NCBI RefSeq assembly: GCF_963662255.1
Contig: NC_085052.1
Span: forward strand, 16,777,151-16,841,150
Source: Cinclus cinclus
Taxonomy: Eukaryota; Chordata; Aves; Passeriformes; Cinclidae
Direction of reading: 5' to 3'
Length of the DNA: 64,000 nucleotides
Part shown: positions 40,048 through 53,894 of the stretch, piece after piece
Layout of the letters: the number at the start of each line of letters is the position of its first letter
Position numbering within the stretch: the first letter of the stretch is position 1
The notes under the pieces: generated by a model
The model's input: only the letters and a program-made list of their open reading frames with translations
Told to the model about the DNA's origin: nothing
The model's database searches: none
Position numbers and translations under genes: made by a program

Positions 40048-43000
40048 GTAAAGGCACTGCTGCTTGTCTTCGTGCTCTCTTTGTGGCATTGGCTGCTTTT
40101 TTTTTCTCCCGCCTTAGGAGGAGGGTTTGGGATCTCCCCCGATGTGGCGCAGCTGGCAGGTTTATTCTGGTTAGGTACAGACTCTCTCCTGCTACATTTT
40201 CCAAGGCTTTCTGAAACCCCCAAGGCTGCGGGGACAACCGAGGAATTGTGAGTCCTCTGGCTTCAGTCTCACCTCCTCTGACAGCTGCTCTAGCTTTCAG
40301 CACCCGCTCCTTGATTCCTTACAGAGCCAAGGCCTGGGGCAGGTAGCGCTATTTCAGGCTGTGGTGGTTTGGCTGGGGAGGGAGGAATTGCATAGGGTCT
40401 CTTTGGGGTCACCGTGTCCCTCTGAACCCACAGCCCTGCTGATTTTTGCCAGTCCCGGTGAATTTGTGTGACCCCTGAGTCAATGTGAAAAGCATGTGAA
40501 TGCTTTTCAAACCCCCTTCTCCTGCTGCGAGCATTTCGGGTACTGTCCTGCCTGAGAAGGTCCAAGCCCTAGAGAAGAGACCCCTCTGTACACCCTTCTG
40601 GTATCCAAAATATGCAGAAAATATTTTCTCGAAAATAGAACAGGACCAGACTGCTGCCTTGCATAAACATAATGCAATCTGGAATGAGATTGCTTTCACA
40701 CTGATGTTGACTGGAGATAGAAGAGCCTGGTGTGTGTGAACATGGACAATTTAGCTATATTAAGCAGAGAGATAAGCACCTTGGTAAGTGAGGAAAACTG
40801 AAAGAATGTCTTGTTGGACAGTCAGTATAATGTAAGTACAGTGTTTCCAAGATAAAGTTCTTATTTCTTTTAAAATAAAGCTCAAAGGTTTAGGGGTATT
40901 AAGTCTTTAGGGATCTAGGGTCTTGGAGTCAACAGCATAGAATGGGACAGAAACACTTATACAGTGTTAGTTAATGCATACAAATGTACCAATTCCATAA
41001 TAACAGCAGAGAATTCGTAGTGGATTTAATTCCTTGATCATGTGTGCAATGTGTTACATCCAGGAAATCATCTAATGGCTGGCAAACATTAGATTGTATA
41101 GAATGGTGAAGTATGTGCAATAAAAATAGCTGATGAAAGTGGTCATTCACTGATTCAGGAAAAAAGAGGGGGAAAAAATATCTCTTGTTGATCCAGGAAA
41201 GAGAATGAAATTATGCAGCCTTTTAATCTGTTCCACTGCAGGGACATGTTAAACAGTAACAAGTAACACTAGTTTAGTTGAGCCAAGTGACCTCTCCGGG
41301 AAGCGTTTTATTAAACTGCCGGAAGTTCTACAGGTTCCTGCAGTGTTTTGATTCTCTGTTTGAGGGAGTTACTTTGCACTTGTCCATCCATGAGCACACA
41401 GCTTTGGGCGGTGTTTGCCCTGTAGGTTTTATATTGACATTACCCTCACAGTTTGTGCAGGTGTGGAATAGTGAGCAACAAGGTCAGTGAAGAACTGTGA
41501 AGCCAGGGCTTTGTGTGCCAGGGAAGCAACATCATCATATGGACTATAAGTTTCTGGTGAAAATTACCATTTCAATTTCCTTTTAGTTCAAAACACTATG
41601 AGTTAAAAAACTCTAACAGCAGATACCCCAGCAAGAAATGTGTGACATTATAATGTTCCTGACCACAGTTTTGATTTTCCTGGGAGTGGGAGAGGGCCTT
41701 CAAGTGAGTAATTCTTATACCTGAAGAGTGAGACCAGCATTTTCTGTGAGGCAAATATTCCATGTTTAACAGATTGGTATACATGTTTTCTGTCCTAGGT
41801 GCATCTCTATCTTTTTTGTGGAGTTCCAGGCATACTTTGGGCAGGATTATGCCAGAACTGCTTGGATCCATTCCATTGTCGACTGTGCTACAATGCTTTG
41901 TGGTGTGTATTACCCTTTTAAGAGTAATATGGCTGATTTTGTATCAGCTCCATCTGGTTTTAGCATGCTCACAAGGTGGTGGAGTCAGCTGGGAAAGAGT
42001 GCAACTGTGGGATCTCTGGGGTATGGTATATCCAAGCTGCTTCTCCCAACACAGTTGTGCAAGGGAGGGTCTTCATACTAAAGAAAAGAAGCAGAACTTT
42101 GTTTTGTGAAATGATCTAATTTTTCAGAAATGTACTTCTGTTGAGCTCTATTGGGACACTTCATGTTTGAGAGCTATTAACTGAGTAATTGTTTCTTTTG
42201 CCCTTTGATTGGAGCCATATTTGAGATGTAGCACAGGATGTACGTCTTGCCTCCAGATCAAGTCACAACCATCCTCCTTTTATCAAAAGTGTGTGTTTAC
42301 AAATAGTCTTCTCTCTCAAAAGAAAATATGATATTATTAAAAATCATGTGCATCAATGCAGCAGTTGTACTGAATTTCTCATGGTTTTGCTTTAAAGCTG
42401 TACAGTTTGGTGAATATCCATGCTGTAGTCCTGTAGAAGATGTTAATCCATAAAAATGCTAGAAAGGCAGAGAGACACAGCTAGAATGAGATGCAACAAC
42501 TCACCTGTGAAAGCCAGGTTTTATCTTGGGGAAAAGAGAGAAGTAAGGGTAACCTTGCCCTGACAATGCAGGTAGTAGAGGGGAAGAGGGCTGATGATGA
42601 CACCCCATGGTAAAAGCAGGGTGATCAGGGAGACATCAGTATTGGAGAAGCGCAGGAGAAGGGTAGCAGTCTTGGAGATTGTCCAGAAGATGTGAGACTT
42701 CTCCACTTGAGTCTAAGCCAGAGCCCAGAAGGCTGGGGAGTTCTGAGGAAGTCACACCTGAAGTTACTGAGGGTTGAAGTGCAAATTCCAGGTGGGGAAA
42801 AGTCTGTGTGTTGTTAGTATGGAGTAGTGAACAGTGTGAGCTGTTGCTGTGACCAGTTTTGACCCCTTGACACTGCAGATTAGCTGTGTTCCATAATGAC
42901 TTTGATCTACAGAGATGGCTGCTGAGGAAACTACTGTAAATTTCAGCTTTATCCCAACTTTCAGGAAAATTAGTTTTAGAAGTTTTTTTCTTTTTATTTG

Positions 43001-46000
43001 GTGTTCATGCCATTGCTACAGGGGTATGTTGGAAGAGTACTCTGTAGCTGCAATTACCATTTTCTCCTGCTTCCTCCTGCTTCCTTTTTGTTTATAACTG
43101 TTGCACTGCGCTGTGTGTGAGGACCTGCATTAACTACTACTTATTTGTTTTTTTGAAGCCCCCCTTGGGAGTTTAATCAGTAATCATGTATCCTGCCAAG
43201 TCGGCATCATGCTAGGTGGGCTGCTTGCATCTTCTGGCCTAATTCTGAGCTCATTCGCCACCAGTCTGGAACATCTCTACTTATCATTAGGAGTCCTCAC
43301 AGGTAGGATGCATTCAGACCCTTTGTTGCTTCCAGAACACAAGACAAGAATGCTAAAAATGATGGGTGATCTCTTTTCCATGTCATATTGACACTGCAGT
43401 GGTCAAATAGAGATACTCAGACCTGCTCCCATCATTGTAAAAGAGAGGCTGCCCCAGCAAGAGCTTCAGAACTAATCTCATATCACACAAGTGCAGCACC
43501 TTGCAAAAGCAACTCTTACCTTCTATTAGAAAGAGGACTGTCAATAAAGTTCTGAAATAATGGAAGGTCAGGAAGGATTGCTGTTGCAGCTGATATACAT
43601 GAAAATGTTTCCCTGTTTTTTTCTGGGATTTGGGAGGAGTTTGTTATAGTAGAAGTTCTAGACTGATATATTTGCATATTTGGAAAAAAGTTTAAATCAA
43701 AATGTAAATGTAATAAGAGGTAGAGGAGTTCTTGGTGAATACCAGGCACCTCAGCTGTATGCCTTACTTTTGTCTGCATTACAGTCCAGTTGCAAAGCAA
43801 AAAAAATTTGCTGGTCTTGCTGTAGCAACTCTTCCACTTGCGCTCAGGTATGATGAAAACAAATCTTTGCTCTGTCCTATCTGCCTGTGTTTGTTGTGCA
43901 CAGAGGAACTTGAGAGGGGCCTGTGGTCACACTGACATTCCTTCCTCATTAATACTGACCTGGTAGCCACGGTGATATAAGACCTTGTACTTGGTCCCCT
44001 GGAGTTTAGTAACGAGTTGGTGGAATTACTGCAGTTCACATGCTGCCAACAGCTTATTTGTTTTTTTTTAAAAAAATCCTTATTTTAGCACATGTTGCTC
44101 CTGTATTATGATGTTAATCTTTGACAAATGTGTTCATAACAAATAAAAAGGCTTCTTGTAACTCGAGGGACTGTGCTACATACCATGTTAATGTCTCTGA
44201 GGCTTCCTTAGTGGGAGCTGCTGTGAATATCGAGGTGGAAAGGCAGTTACAATTTGTACATGGAGTAGTAAAGAGCCAAGTTCACTACAAGCAGTGAACT
44301 TTTAGTCTGTGTGGACTGATTAGCAGAGAAGTGAACTGTTGGTAAAGGCTAGATGTGGTGCCCCCAACCCAGAGAGCAGATTGGGACCATAACAAGTGAA
44401 TGTCTAAATCCATAAAAACAGCAGGACTTGAAACCAGAGAGTGAAGCAGAGGTGAGATTAGGGAGTGTCAATAAGTAGCAGAGTTCCTTCTAAGAGGTAT
44501 GAAAATGTTTTCAGCCCTAAACTTTCCACTTTTCACAGGACATTTGTTGGCTTTTTTGAGACCGATTTCTTCCTGCCAACTCACTAAAAAATAAATGGTG
44601 TGTATGCCTAATAGAGTATGATTTTCATAGCTCTCAAGTGATGATATCTAGCTCAGGGCTGCTCCTCTGGCTCTGCTGCCTGTAGAGGTCCAACGCCAGC
44701 TATGTGCCCTGCTTCTCCCCTCACCTCCTGAGGGGTGCCAGACTGGGCACCTGCCACTCAGAGTCCCTCTAATCCTCTTATTCCATCCTGGCAGGTTTAG
44801 TGCCTGCTAAACAGTGCGGCCTTTGAGGAGGATGTGGCAAGCCGGTTATGGCACTGGGGACTCTTTTATCCTCTATCAGCAAGTTCTGCCAAAAGCACTG
44901 GGGACTGTTTTACCCTCAATGCAGGACATGCTCCAAAGCCCTAGTCAGAAACTCATTTCTATTACTAATTCAGAAACACATATTTTAGTGTTAGGGCAAC
45001 CACTTGATGATTAAAACCTGCTCTCTGATTCTGCAGCAGAGACCACAATCTTTTTCTCCATCCAAGAGATGAATCTTGTTTGTTTACTCAATTGGATCTG
45101 GCTTTGTGAGGCTTTCCTTCTCTCTTTACTTGTAGGCAGGGATTTAAAACGGTCAGGACTCCAAGCAGCTGTTGCAAGGAATTTGTTTAGCAGACCAAGA
45201 GAGGGTTTTTTTTGTAGAGTATTAGTAACAGAGATAGGCTCTTTATACTGTGTTTCAGAGACCTGGAAATTAATATTCAGGGTTGCAGCAGACCAAAACA
45301 TAAAGTGGTGCCTCATCAGGGGAGTGTGTCCAGTGCCAACATTAGTGCAGACCCTGGAGCAAGACCTCATCTTGAATGCAAGAGAAGCTGGTACACCAGT
45401 TCTCTCATATTTAGTGATCATCCTTGCTCTTGTTATTAAGTGAACCCCATCACTTCTATCTGAGTTTTGTTGTTGTAAATTAATTGTCATCATTTAGGTT
45501 TGTCAAGTCAGTGACCCTGCCAGTGGAAGAAGGTTTCTAGTTTACATCTTAGTTTGTCATCGCAGTCAGACTGGGCTGCATGACACAGAATCAGAAAAAG
45601 CTTTCTATTAATTTGAAAATATATTATGTGGTTTGATTTAATATGTTCCATATGTCATGCTTAGTATTAAGCCATCTGCACTTTGCTTTCTCTTCTAGGA
45701 CTTGGGTTTGCACTTTGTTATTCTCCAGCCATTGCGATGGTGGGCAAATACTTCAACAAAAGGAAAGCACTGGCGTATGGAATAGCCATGTCAGGAAGTG
45801 GAATTGGTACCTTCATCCTGGCCCCTGTGGTCCAGCTCTTAATTGAGCAGTTTTCCTGGCAAGGAGCTTTGCTCATCCTGGGAGGTTTTGTTTTAAACCT
45901 CTGTGTCTGTGGTGCCTTGATGCGGCCTATTTCTCTTAAGGAGGATTGTAAAACTGCTCCTGAGATTCTTGAACAGAATTATGTCCCTGAAACAGAGAAA

Positions 46001-49000
46001 CAAGACTTAAAGCGACTGTCCATCTGTTCACCTTTAATCAAATTATGGCCTCATGAATGTTTATGCTACTGCTCGTGGAAGGAATATGACTTTTTGCTGA
46101 TGCCAGGCTTTATGGTGCTGGCAGTGTCAATTTTATTTATGGCATATGGCTGCAGCCCTCTTTTTGTCTACCTAGTGCCTTATGCTTTGAGTGTTGGAGT
46201 GAGTCATCACCAGGCTGCCTTCCTCATGTCCATACTTGGTGTCATAGACATCATTGGTAATATCACCTTTGGATGGCTCACAGACAGAAGGTAAGGGCTG
46301 CTGGCTGATCAAGTGCAAGCTTTAGCTGGTGGGAGGCTGGATGTAAACAAGGTATAATACACATAAAATTTAACATTATGGATTCTTTCTGTCACATGTG
46401 TAGCTTAAAAAAAAACCCCAAACCCAACAACACAGTCTAACTTTCAAAAATGCTTGCTACGTAATCTTTTTGTCTCTCCTGAGTTTGTTCAATTCTGCTG
46501 GTATAGTATCATTTTTTTTCCTGAAAAAATGATGTGTTTGTATGTTTGATAGTGGAAATGTAACCCCTTGCTTGAGGTATGTTGACTGTGATTCTCTGTA
46601 TCTATTTCCTAGGGGATTTCACCCTGCTTCCTCTGCCTTTCCATCTCTTTTGTGCTGCTGGGGAGGCACAGAAGTTATGGAAGAGGGTCCAGGTTCTGGA
46701 CCAGTATTGTTAAGCACATGCTAGGAAGGACTGACTGAAAATTGTTTTACATTTTCCAGTATATAAGAACTCACCATGCTTTGTGAACTCATCTCAGACC
46801 AAACATCAGTGTACAGCAGCTGTAACATCAGTAGATACTGGCCAAGTTAACCAGGATTTTGATTCTAAAGGAATCATCCTTTGCACTTATTTAGTTTGTG
46901 GGGAAAATCAATTATTGTTTTTGTGGAGCGGGAAGGAGGGGAATTGCCATCTCACTTAGCTCACACTCACTCCCATTTGAGGGCTGACTGGAAAGGTGAC
47001 AGCTAAGAGAGGTATACTGCAATATTTTATGCATAATACTTGGAGCACCTTGCAGTGCTGGGGTGTAAAGCCCAATGAAATACTGCTTTGAACATTGAAA
47101 CTTCAGGGGACTGAAAAATCCTGGCAGCAGCATTCCATCACTAGGAGCATCCTGAAGAACACTGCAGGCAGCATGAGCTGCTGCTGGCCATATGTTTCTG
47201 CAGCTGTAGGTGGGCAGCTTTCCCTACCTGGGCTCATCTGCTGCGTGATTTAATCTTGAAGATTGTGTAAGGAAATGGACTTAAATCTGAGCTATATAAG
47301 AGGGAGAGCACTGCATGCCAGGGCATAGAAACTGAGATGCTGGTTTCAGTGATAATACTTTTCTTTTCCATTTTGAAATTTGCAGGTGTCTGAAGAAGCA
47401 TCGGTACTTTTGCTACCTCTTTGCTGTGGGAATGGATGGCCTCTGTTGTCTTTTCCTGCCAGTCCTCCAAAGCTTCCCTTTGCTTGTGCCTTTCTCATTT
47501 ACCTTTGGCTACTTTGACGGAGCCTATGTAACGCTGATCCCTGTCATGACAGCAGATGTAGTGGGAACTTCTTTGTTATCATCAGCACTGGGTGTGGTGT
47601 ATTTTCTTCATGCCATACCATATCTAGTGAGCCCACCTGTGGCAGGTCAGTTTTGCCAATTAACTTTCCTATAACCTTATCAGTACCTCAGATTTACCTA
47701 TTGGTGTGATGTAAAAGGGGAGGAAGGACAGAAAATGCAGAGTGAATGCGCAGGTAACCTCTGGATCGAGCAATAACACACCTGGACATTCATAAGTCTT
47801 TAGATCTCCCGTCCTGGTCTCAGTGGGATGATTTCTACATACAGAGTGAGATGAAATTTAAAAAACAGACCAGTGTGAAATGGACTTCTAAGAGCTGTTA
47901 AATCACCACTTCATGTAGTTTAGAAACTCTCCAAGTAGAAGATGTATAATATTTCACTGGGAAATGACATGATTTTGTTAAATATAAATCTCTCTAAAGA
48001 GAGTTTAATTCCAAGATTTATTTTTTTTTTTTGAGCGGTAGACTTGTTCTTTCAGTCTCTACATTGCTTTGAGCAGGGGGGTGAGTCAGCTTCACTCTTG
48101 TTTGGTCGTAAGCTCATCCTTGTAATATCTAACCATTATTTTTCCCATTCATACCATTAGAGTGAAGTAAGGATCAGAGCTGTATCATTATTCTGTAGAA
48201 AGCACTTGATACAGTTCTTAAAATTTTGGAAGGTCTGAAATATTTTTCAAACTACCAAGTATATGTATCTTGCATATTTTGTGTGATGTTTACATCAATT
48301 CCCAATTAATCACTGTTCCCGAAGCTTTTAATTAAATTTTCAATAGCAAAAATTATTGCAAAATAGAATTGTTTTAAGTAAAGCATGAGCCTGTGCATAG
48401 CTTAATAAATGTTTCTGCATGAAGATCTTAGAGCTCTCTAAGCCTTCTAAAACCTGCCAGTTAAATCTGTGCAATTGGAAGATGTTTATTTAGTAGTGTG
48501 GTGATGACTGCTCTGCCTTTTCTTATGGATTTCACCTCCAAAAAAAAGGCCATAAAGATATTATTTGCCTGCTGAGAATCAATCCCTCTCTGCCTCAGGA
48601 TGTAAAAGTATAGTGATGGTGATTTAAACCTATACTGTTTGATTGTATCTATATGTGATAACTCCAGAAGTTTATCCTGTGACTCCTGGGTCACGGGATT
48701 TGTAAATTATCCACCAGAATACTGGTGGACCTCTAAATTTATTTTTTTTCCCCCTACAGGTTGGCTTGTGGACACAACTGGCAGCTATACTGCATCATTT
48801 CTCCTGTGTGGATTTTCTATGATATTTAGTTCAGCGCTATTGTGCTTTGCAAGACTAGCAAAGAAAATCAAAAGAACACATTTGCAGTCTCTCATTGGTA
48901 ACACGGCCTTGAAACAGCACATCTGGACAAATGGAGCGATAGCTTATTCTGTCACAGCAGAATTAGACCAAAGGGATGTTGAATTTTTGGCTGTGGATAC

Positions 49001-49022
49001 AAATAGCTTCAGCAACAGGTGA
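39822..49022 (+). CDS. SLC16A12: Monocarboxylate transporter 12 (creatine/monocarboxylate carrier), complete
   Basis: A major-facilitator carrier of the plasma membrane with about 12 membrane helices. Family knowledge: MCT12 transports creatine and related solutes, and human defects cause juvenile cataract with microcornea and glucosuria. Coding exons 39932-40047, 41799-41902, 43159-43302, 45699-46290, 47386-47645 and 48760-49022 join in frame to 492 residues. The two MCT signatures are intact: DGGWGW (residues 16-21) entering helix 1, and [20 protein letters not shown] (139-158) at helix 5. A hydrophilic loop follows MRPISLKED (from about 197). I chose the start at 39932 (GCCATGG, ideal context, giving a length near the 486-residue human form). 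An in-frame ATG at 39836 in poor context would add 32 residues. The first 110 bases of the span are 5' UTR. Confidence 0.95.
41799..41902 (+). CDS. SLC16A12: SLC16A12 coding exon 2
   Basis: The acceptor TGTCCTAG is followed by GTGCATC. With the previous AG this gives R, then [34 protein letters not shown]. It ends in the first base of an alanine codon before GTGTGT, a serviceable but weaker donor. Confidence 0.93.
43159..43302 (+). CDS. SLC16A12: SLC16A12 coding exon 3
   Basis: The acceptor TTTGAAG opens [20 protein letters not shown] and the helix ending LGVLTG. The donor is GTAGGA at 43303. Phases fit both neighbours. Confidence 0.93.
45699..46290 (+). CDS. SLC16A12: SLC16A12 coding exon 4 (largest)
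   Basis: The 592-bp exon covers helix 4 through helix 8, including the [11 protein letters not shown] signature, the large cytoplasmic loop and [20 protein letters not shown]. The acceptor is CTTCTAG and the donor GTAAGG. The loop ([14 protein letters not shown]...) is the least conserved segment compared with human. Confidence 0.95.
47386..47645 (+). CDS. SLC16A12: SLC16A12 coding exon 5
   Basis: The acceptor TTTGCAG leads into [20 protein letters not shown]; the exon continues through [15 protein letters not shown] and ends [10 protein letters not shown]. The donor is GTCAGT at 47646. Confidence 0.94.
48760..49022 (+). CDS. SLC16A12: SLC16A12 terminal coding exon
   Basis: The acceptor CCCTACAG opens [20 protein letters not shown], the last helix, followed by a cytoplasmic tail ending NSFSNR and TGA at 49020-49022. 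The tail keeps the LWTNG-like motif ([11 protein letters not shown]) seen in mammals. Confidence 0.94.
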
Positions 49023-51700
49023 CAAGTGCTGTTGAGATTCAGTATGGCACAGCCTGAGACAGACATGGCTCTGTGGTGTTACACCATTGAAGATACTTCT
49101 CCTGTGAAACCAGACATCTCTCAATTAGATTTTTCTGTTTCATTTTAGTTGCCTTAAATCTACATACAGCAACAGTAATACCAAGTTAATGCAGTAATAG
49201 AAGAAAGCTAGACTGAAAATAGAGTTTGTAGATACAAGTGTTCACAGATTTATTTGGAATGCAATGTTGACTCCACAGGTATCAGTCACCAAAACTGAAC
49301 AATTATATTTACATTTTAAAATATTATTAATAACAGAAGCTTTTTATTTTGTGGTCTAGTATGTTTCAATGGACTAATAACACACACCATGAAAAATCTC
49401 TATATTTATCAGTTTCATTTGCATGAGACTCTTTGCAAATGAGTGTTTCAAATGCCAAAGTCCTCTGTTTTGCTTTTGTTTTGTTTTGTTTTTTCTTTTT
49501 AAGGAAATCTGGAGGAAACTGATGTATGCTGAAAGTATCTCTGGAGCAGCTTTAATTTTTACAATGTGCCTGAACTTTGTACATACATTGCAATTTAATT
49601 TCAAATATGGTTTTAGACCTTCTTTCCCAAGCACTCTATAACAAATTTTACTCTTTTTATTTTATTGTCTGATACCTTTAAAATTTGAATTTCTAAACAC
49701 TGACATTCTGGGAATAATCTTTCAGCTGATCCTTGTCTTGGAGGGTAGAAAATGTGCTGTGGTGCGGATGCCTGGAAAGGCTCTGCTATCTGCAGAGGAG
49801 TAAATTTGTGCCATGGGACCAGGCGTGCTGATAGACTAATGTGCTTTAACTGAATTAGTTGGAAGAAGCCCAAAGGCAGCTCAAGAGACCAGAGAGGCTC
49901 CTTTGTTTTCAAAGATAGAGCCTCTTCCTCTTGTAAAATCAGCACCTGTAAGAGAACTTTAGAGTCCATGCAACCAGATTGCTGAAACTACCCACCCCAC
50001 AGGCTGATAGTGGAGAGGATGTTGGCAAAATTGTTTCTGTGTATTGCAGTGCCAGGTCTGTCTCTTTTCAGACCCAGAAGCTGCATCTTCAGGTGGTGCC
50101 AGTTGCTGATTTGGACCATCTGAAGAGCTATCAGGTCACTTTTCCTTGATGGCCAGAACACAAGAGCTGTGACTTGGTGACAGTTTCCTGCTACTTGTGT
50201 GAGGAATATACTCCAGTTGGCTGCTTCACAGGAGCTAGGGAGTGAATGTAGCTCATGGAGTAACTTACTGATGTGATGGTCTAATAAATACTGGGATTTT
50301 CTGCATTTCCTGAGTGAAAACATTGTCAGCACTGGAATACTTCACGTTCTGCAATACAAATAGTTTCAGTGTTTTGATGCTGTGTCAAGCTATATTCTAT
50401 TCATTAACAAATTGATCAGAGTCCAAATAATTTTCATTTACACTTAAAACTAGTAGTTTTGTTGTGTGTTCAATGGCTGCTCATTTTGTGTGTCCTTTTC
50501 CACTCTGTGCCTTGGAAGTGAAAACAACAGACTGATGTTCAACAGTCTGATTTAGACCAAGAGTACAGGAGTATAATGCATTTATACACACACACATATA
50601 TATATGAATAGCATATGTATCAGGTAGTTTTATTGTCCAACTGTATTTCAAATATAACATATTAAAATTGTTTGTGTTTAAATGAAGTGTTTCTTGCTGT
50701 CCTGCTTCAGGAACGTAGTCAGAGCCAGTGGCATGATCTATGTGCAATGCACAGATCATGGAATAATTGAGAGCAGTGCAAAATCTTTTTAAAGCCGATG
50801 ACATAACTTTTCTTCAGCTCAGCAGGAAAATTGAGCCTTGGACCCCAGTTTAGTTGTTAACATATATTCATAAAAAAAGACAAAAATAATCCATGGGTGT
50901 TTCTTAATTAATTAGGAAAAAATTGGGAAAAATGGTTTTATTAATTAGTACTGATAAAGATAATGTTTTAGATCTCAATACAATATTTTAATATTTAAAA
51001 AAGTAGAGAATAGTGTGGTCAACAAAAATGTAATTTATTTTGAACAAGTTATAAATTACCACTGTAAATATATTTGCAAAAGTTTAATTATTTTGTTTAC
51101 ATCACATCACAACATGTCACCTGTTGTTCACGTCAGAGCTGCATATTGTAGAAGCCTGTGGGAATAATGCTATATGCATTTTTATCATAGTAAATTATAC
51201 TGTGTAATACATTATTAGCATTTTTTTATTATTTCAAGATTTTTTTCATAAGCTTTTCCCTTTATGTATTTTAAGCAGTAGTACTTCTTTTAAATATTTT
51301 ATTTAGCAGCAAACATTAAACTGCTTTTATCCACAGACCTTTCGTAGAAAATGCTGAAATTCTCTCAGGGCTTTCCAGCACTCTGACTTAAGTCAATGGA
51401 GAAAAGTTTATATACTGTTATAAAGACTTCTGTGCCTAAAACACACTGGGAAATAGCAGCCCTGTCATGAATGCCCCCACTAGAAAATGGAAGGAAGGAA
51501 GCATAGCAGGAAGTGACCTGAAAGTGAAAGAAATTCACAACACAGGCTGGTGAAACTTCATGCCAAACTTCTAGCTCCTGCTCCACACAACCCAGGCTGA
51601 ACAGGTCCCCTTCATCCTGCCATGTGAAATATTTCAGACAATGCATTATAGAAATCTCTGGCTTACAATAGTTTTAAAGAATGATTTATGGTATTGGCCG
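49023..51700 (+). other. SLC16A12: SLC16A12 3' UTR and flanking DNA
   Basis: AT-rich non-coding sequence after the stop. The first AATAAA is at 50283-50288; another at 52503-52508 marks a possible longer form. Which one is used cannot be told from sequence. A CA/TA microsatellite lies near 50585-50605. Confidence 0.45.
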
Positions 51701-51729
51701 TATTTTTTAGAGATTATAATATTCAGGCT

Positions 51730-51885
51730 GTCCTCCATGGAGGACATTTCCTGGCATGGCTTAGTACAGGAATAAGCCAAGATACCCAAGCTAGCTATGA
51801 ACAGTTTGCCAGATGAACACTGCATGTTTGTGGACCTAGGGGTCTTTTCCACCCTTAATGATCCTGTAATTCTGTTCCCACCAGC
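51730..51885 (+). mobile_element. Diverged CR1-type LINE 3' fragment
   Basis: The segment reading GGGGTCTTTTCCACCCTTAA and then ATGATCCTGTAATTCTG resembles the CR1 tail as I remember it (GGTC-TTCCAACCTAAATGATTCTATG), including the decayed ATTCTATG terminal repeats. This suggests a 5'-truncated plus-strand insertion ending near 51880. The 5' limit is uncertain. Confidence 0.6.
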
Positions 51886-53894
51886 CCTGATGGACACAAG
51901 CATTGATGGATATGAGCTTGGCTGGAGCACTGCACTGCTGAGCCTGTCTGGCTTCCCAGGACAGCGTGGTGGGACTTGACTTGGGGTAACATCTGTCCGA
52001 CACAGATTCTACCTCAGATGGATCCTACCTGGGATTATGCTCTGTTCTGTGCAGAGGCTAGAAATTCAATGAAAGTAAGTGAAACTGCTTACAGCTGCTG
52101 AAGTTATCCCATGTGTCTCTATTCCATGAGGTTTGAAATGGGGAAATAATAATTATTTTGAAATTATTTATATTCTAGTGATAATTTGGAACATTTAATA
52201 AATTGTACCTTGGAAAGTTGTGTGAAAACAACATTGGAGAAGTCTATTACCTTCTGCTGAAAAATGACTCTTTTTTCAGAAAAAGCATTCCTGAAACATT
52301 CCTGTTAGCTTGGATAATAATTAATCTCTTGAAAGACAAAGGCTGTGTTACTATATGGTGAATGTATTTTATATTGCCACAACAATGCCTCGTTTTCTTT
52401 CTAAAATGTTAAAAGTTTATGTGGGAAGGAAGAGCTTGTTTATCTTAAACGGTAACACTATCTCATGGTCTGCATAGCAAAGTCCTTTGTGGGGTTTGCC
52501 TCAATAAATAATACCTACTTCTTAGTGATTATTCTGGTATATTTCAGTAAAATTTTCTATATGCTTTAGAAGGTGCTTTTGAGTCTTAAACTGATACTTC
52601 CTGAAGGGAAGTATTTTTTACCCTACATTGCTAACCTCAGCTTCAGTGATGTATTCATACTTGGGTGTGAATTGCCTCTATGCTGTTCAAGATTTGCCCA
52701 ATAGATCTGGACTCTCTAAAATGCGTGTTTCATTTTGTCTACCTGTGAAAGCTCAAGTTCAACCTGCTCCCTATGTCGGCATGCCAGGCAATGCAGCAGC
52801 ACCACCCTGTGGGTGGTTCCAGCAGCTTTCAGGAGTGGTCTATCAGAACTGTTCCCATTCCTTTCTGTTCTCTCTCCTCATTGCTCCTTCCCTAGGTAGG
52901 GTTGCCTTCGTGTGTAAGAGAGAAGATGGCAGGTGGCTGAGAAACAAGAGTGGATTTTGCTCCAGCTCTTTCTTAGCAAAAAGGTGTTTGTAATTATGCA
53001 CACTTGATTGCTTTTACTTGTGTTATGAACGATTTTCTGAAGGAGAGCTGAGAAGGAAGAGCTTTATTGATATTCTGTGGTCTGGCATTGGTGTTTTGCA
53101 CTCCTTCATGGCTTTTTCTCCTGTCTGTACAGAGGTGCTGTTGCAGGTGCAGGAATGCTCCAGGATGGCTAGAACCTAAAGAGCACATTCTTTCGGATGG
53201 GCTCTGTCACCAGTTTGCTTCATGCTTCACTAGTGGCTAGGGCTCAGAAGTATTTTGGAAGTACAGCACTGGTTTTTCCCTGAGTACTTATGGTCTATCA
53301 AACGAAGGTACACTACTGGGGAGTTAGGCCACGATGTTGCAAAGAATACTGAATTTTAGTTGGATGTTTGAAGGCAATCACCTAGTCAACCCATTCTGTC
53401 ATTTCAGCCCTTTCTTCCATTCATGCAGACCCAGTGGGCATGCACTCCTTTTTCCACGTGCCCCTTGTGTTCCCCTGCCCTGCTCTGTGGTGCTCACCCA
53501 ACTCTGCTCTGGCTCTTCCCGAGCCCTGCATCAGAGCCCGCCTGCCCCTGCTGGGCCTGGCACAGGCCGTGCAAAGGACCCGGGCCCGCGTTAGATTCTG
53601 AGAGGCTGGAAGGGAAGAGAACTTTAGTCTCTACATGTGTATTTCACAAAGACAGGTAAACTTTCTCACTGGTGTAACAATGTGTCAATATTAAAAATCA
53701 GAGGCTGATTGATCTTTGTCAAGTTCACAGGAGGCTGCCCAGGTCTTGGCAGGGAAAAATTTCAGGAAATCTTTACAAACCACCACAGCAGGTCATTTCT
53801 TGTGTGTGATTGCTGCCCTGGCTTGCTTCACGAGCATGGCCACAGCCATCTCTTTGATGTTTCAAAGATTGCCTTTCCTTCCTCTCCAGGTATT
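51886..53894. other. Intergenic stretch between SLC16A12 and IFIT5; nothing recognised
   Basis: No coding stretch or named repeat identified, apart from a possible distal SLC16A12 polyadenylation signal at 52503. A GC-richer patch at 53440-53590 carries no motif I know. Confidence 0.5.

Larger units (their letters stand above)
40048..48759 (+). other. SLC16A12: SLC16A12 introns between coding exons
   Basis: The five introns are 40048-41798, 41903-43158, 43303-45698, 46291-47385 and 47646-48759, all GT/AG. They hold no element I can name. Overlapping open frames at 45.0-45.5 kb on both strands lack any recognisable motif. Confidence 0.7.

Noticed and set aside
45011..45493. 160-codon minus and 124-codon plus open frames within SLC16A12 intron 3
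   Set aside because: No motif, no splice logic and both strands open. Possibly an old repeat, but none I can name.
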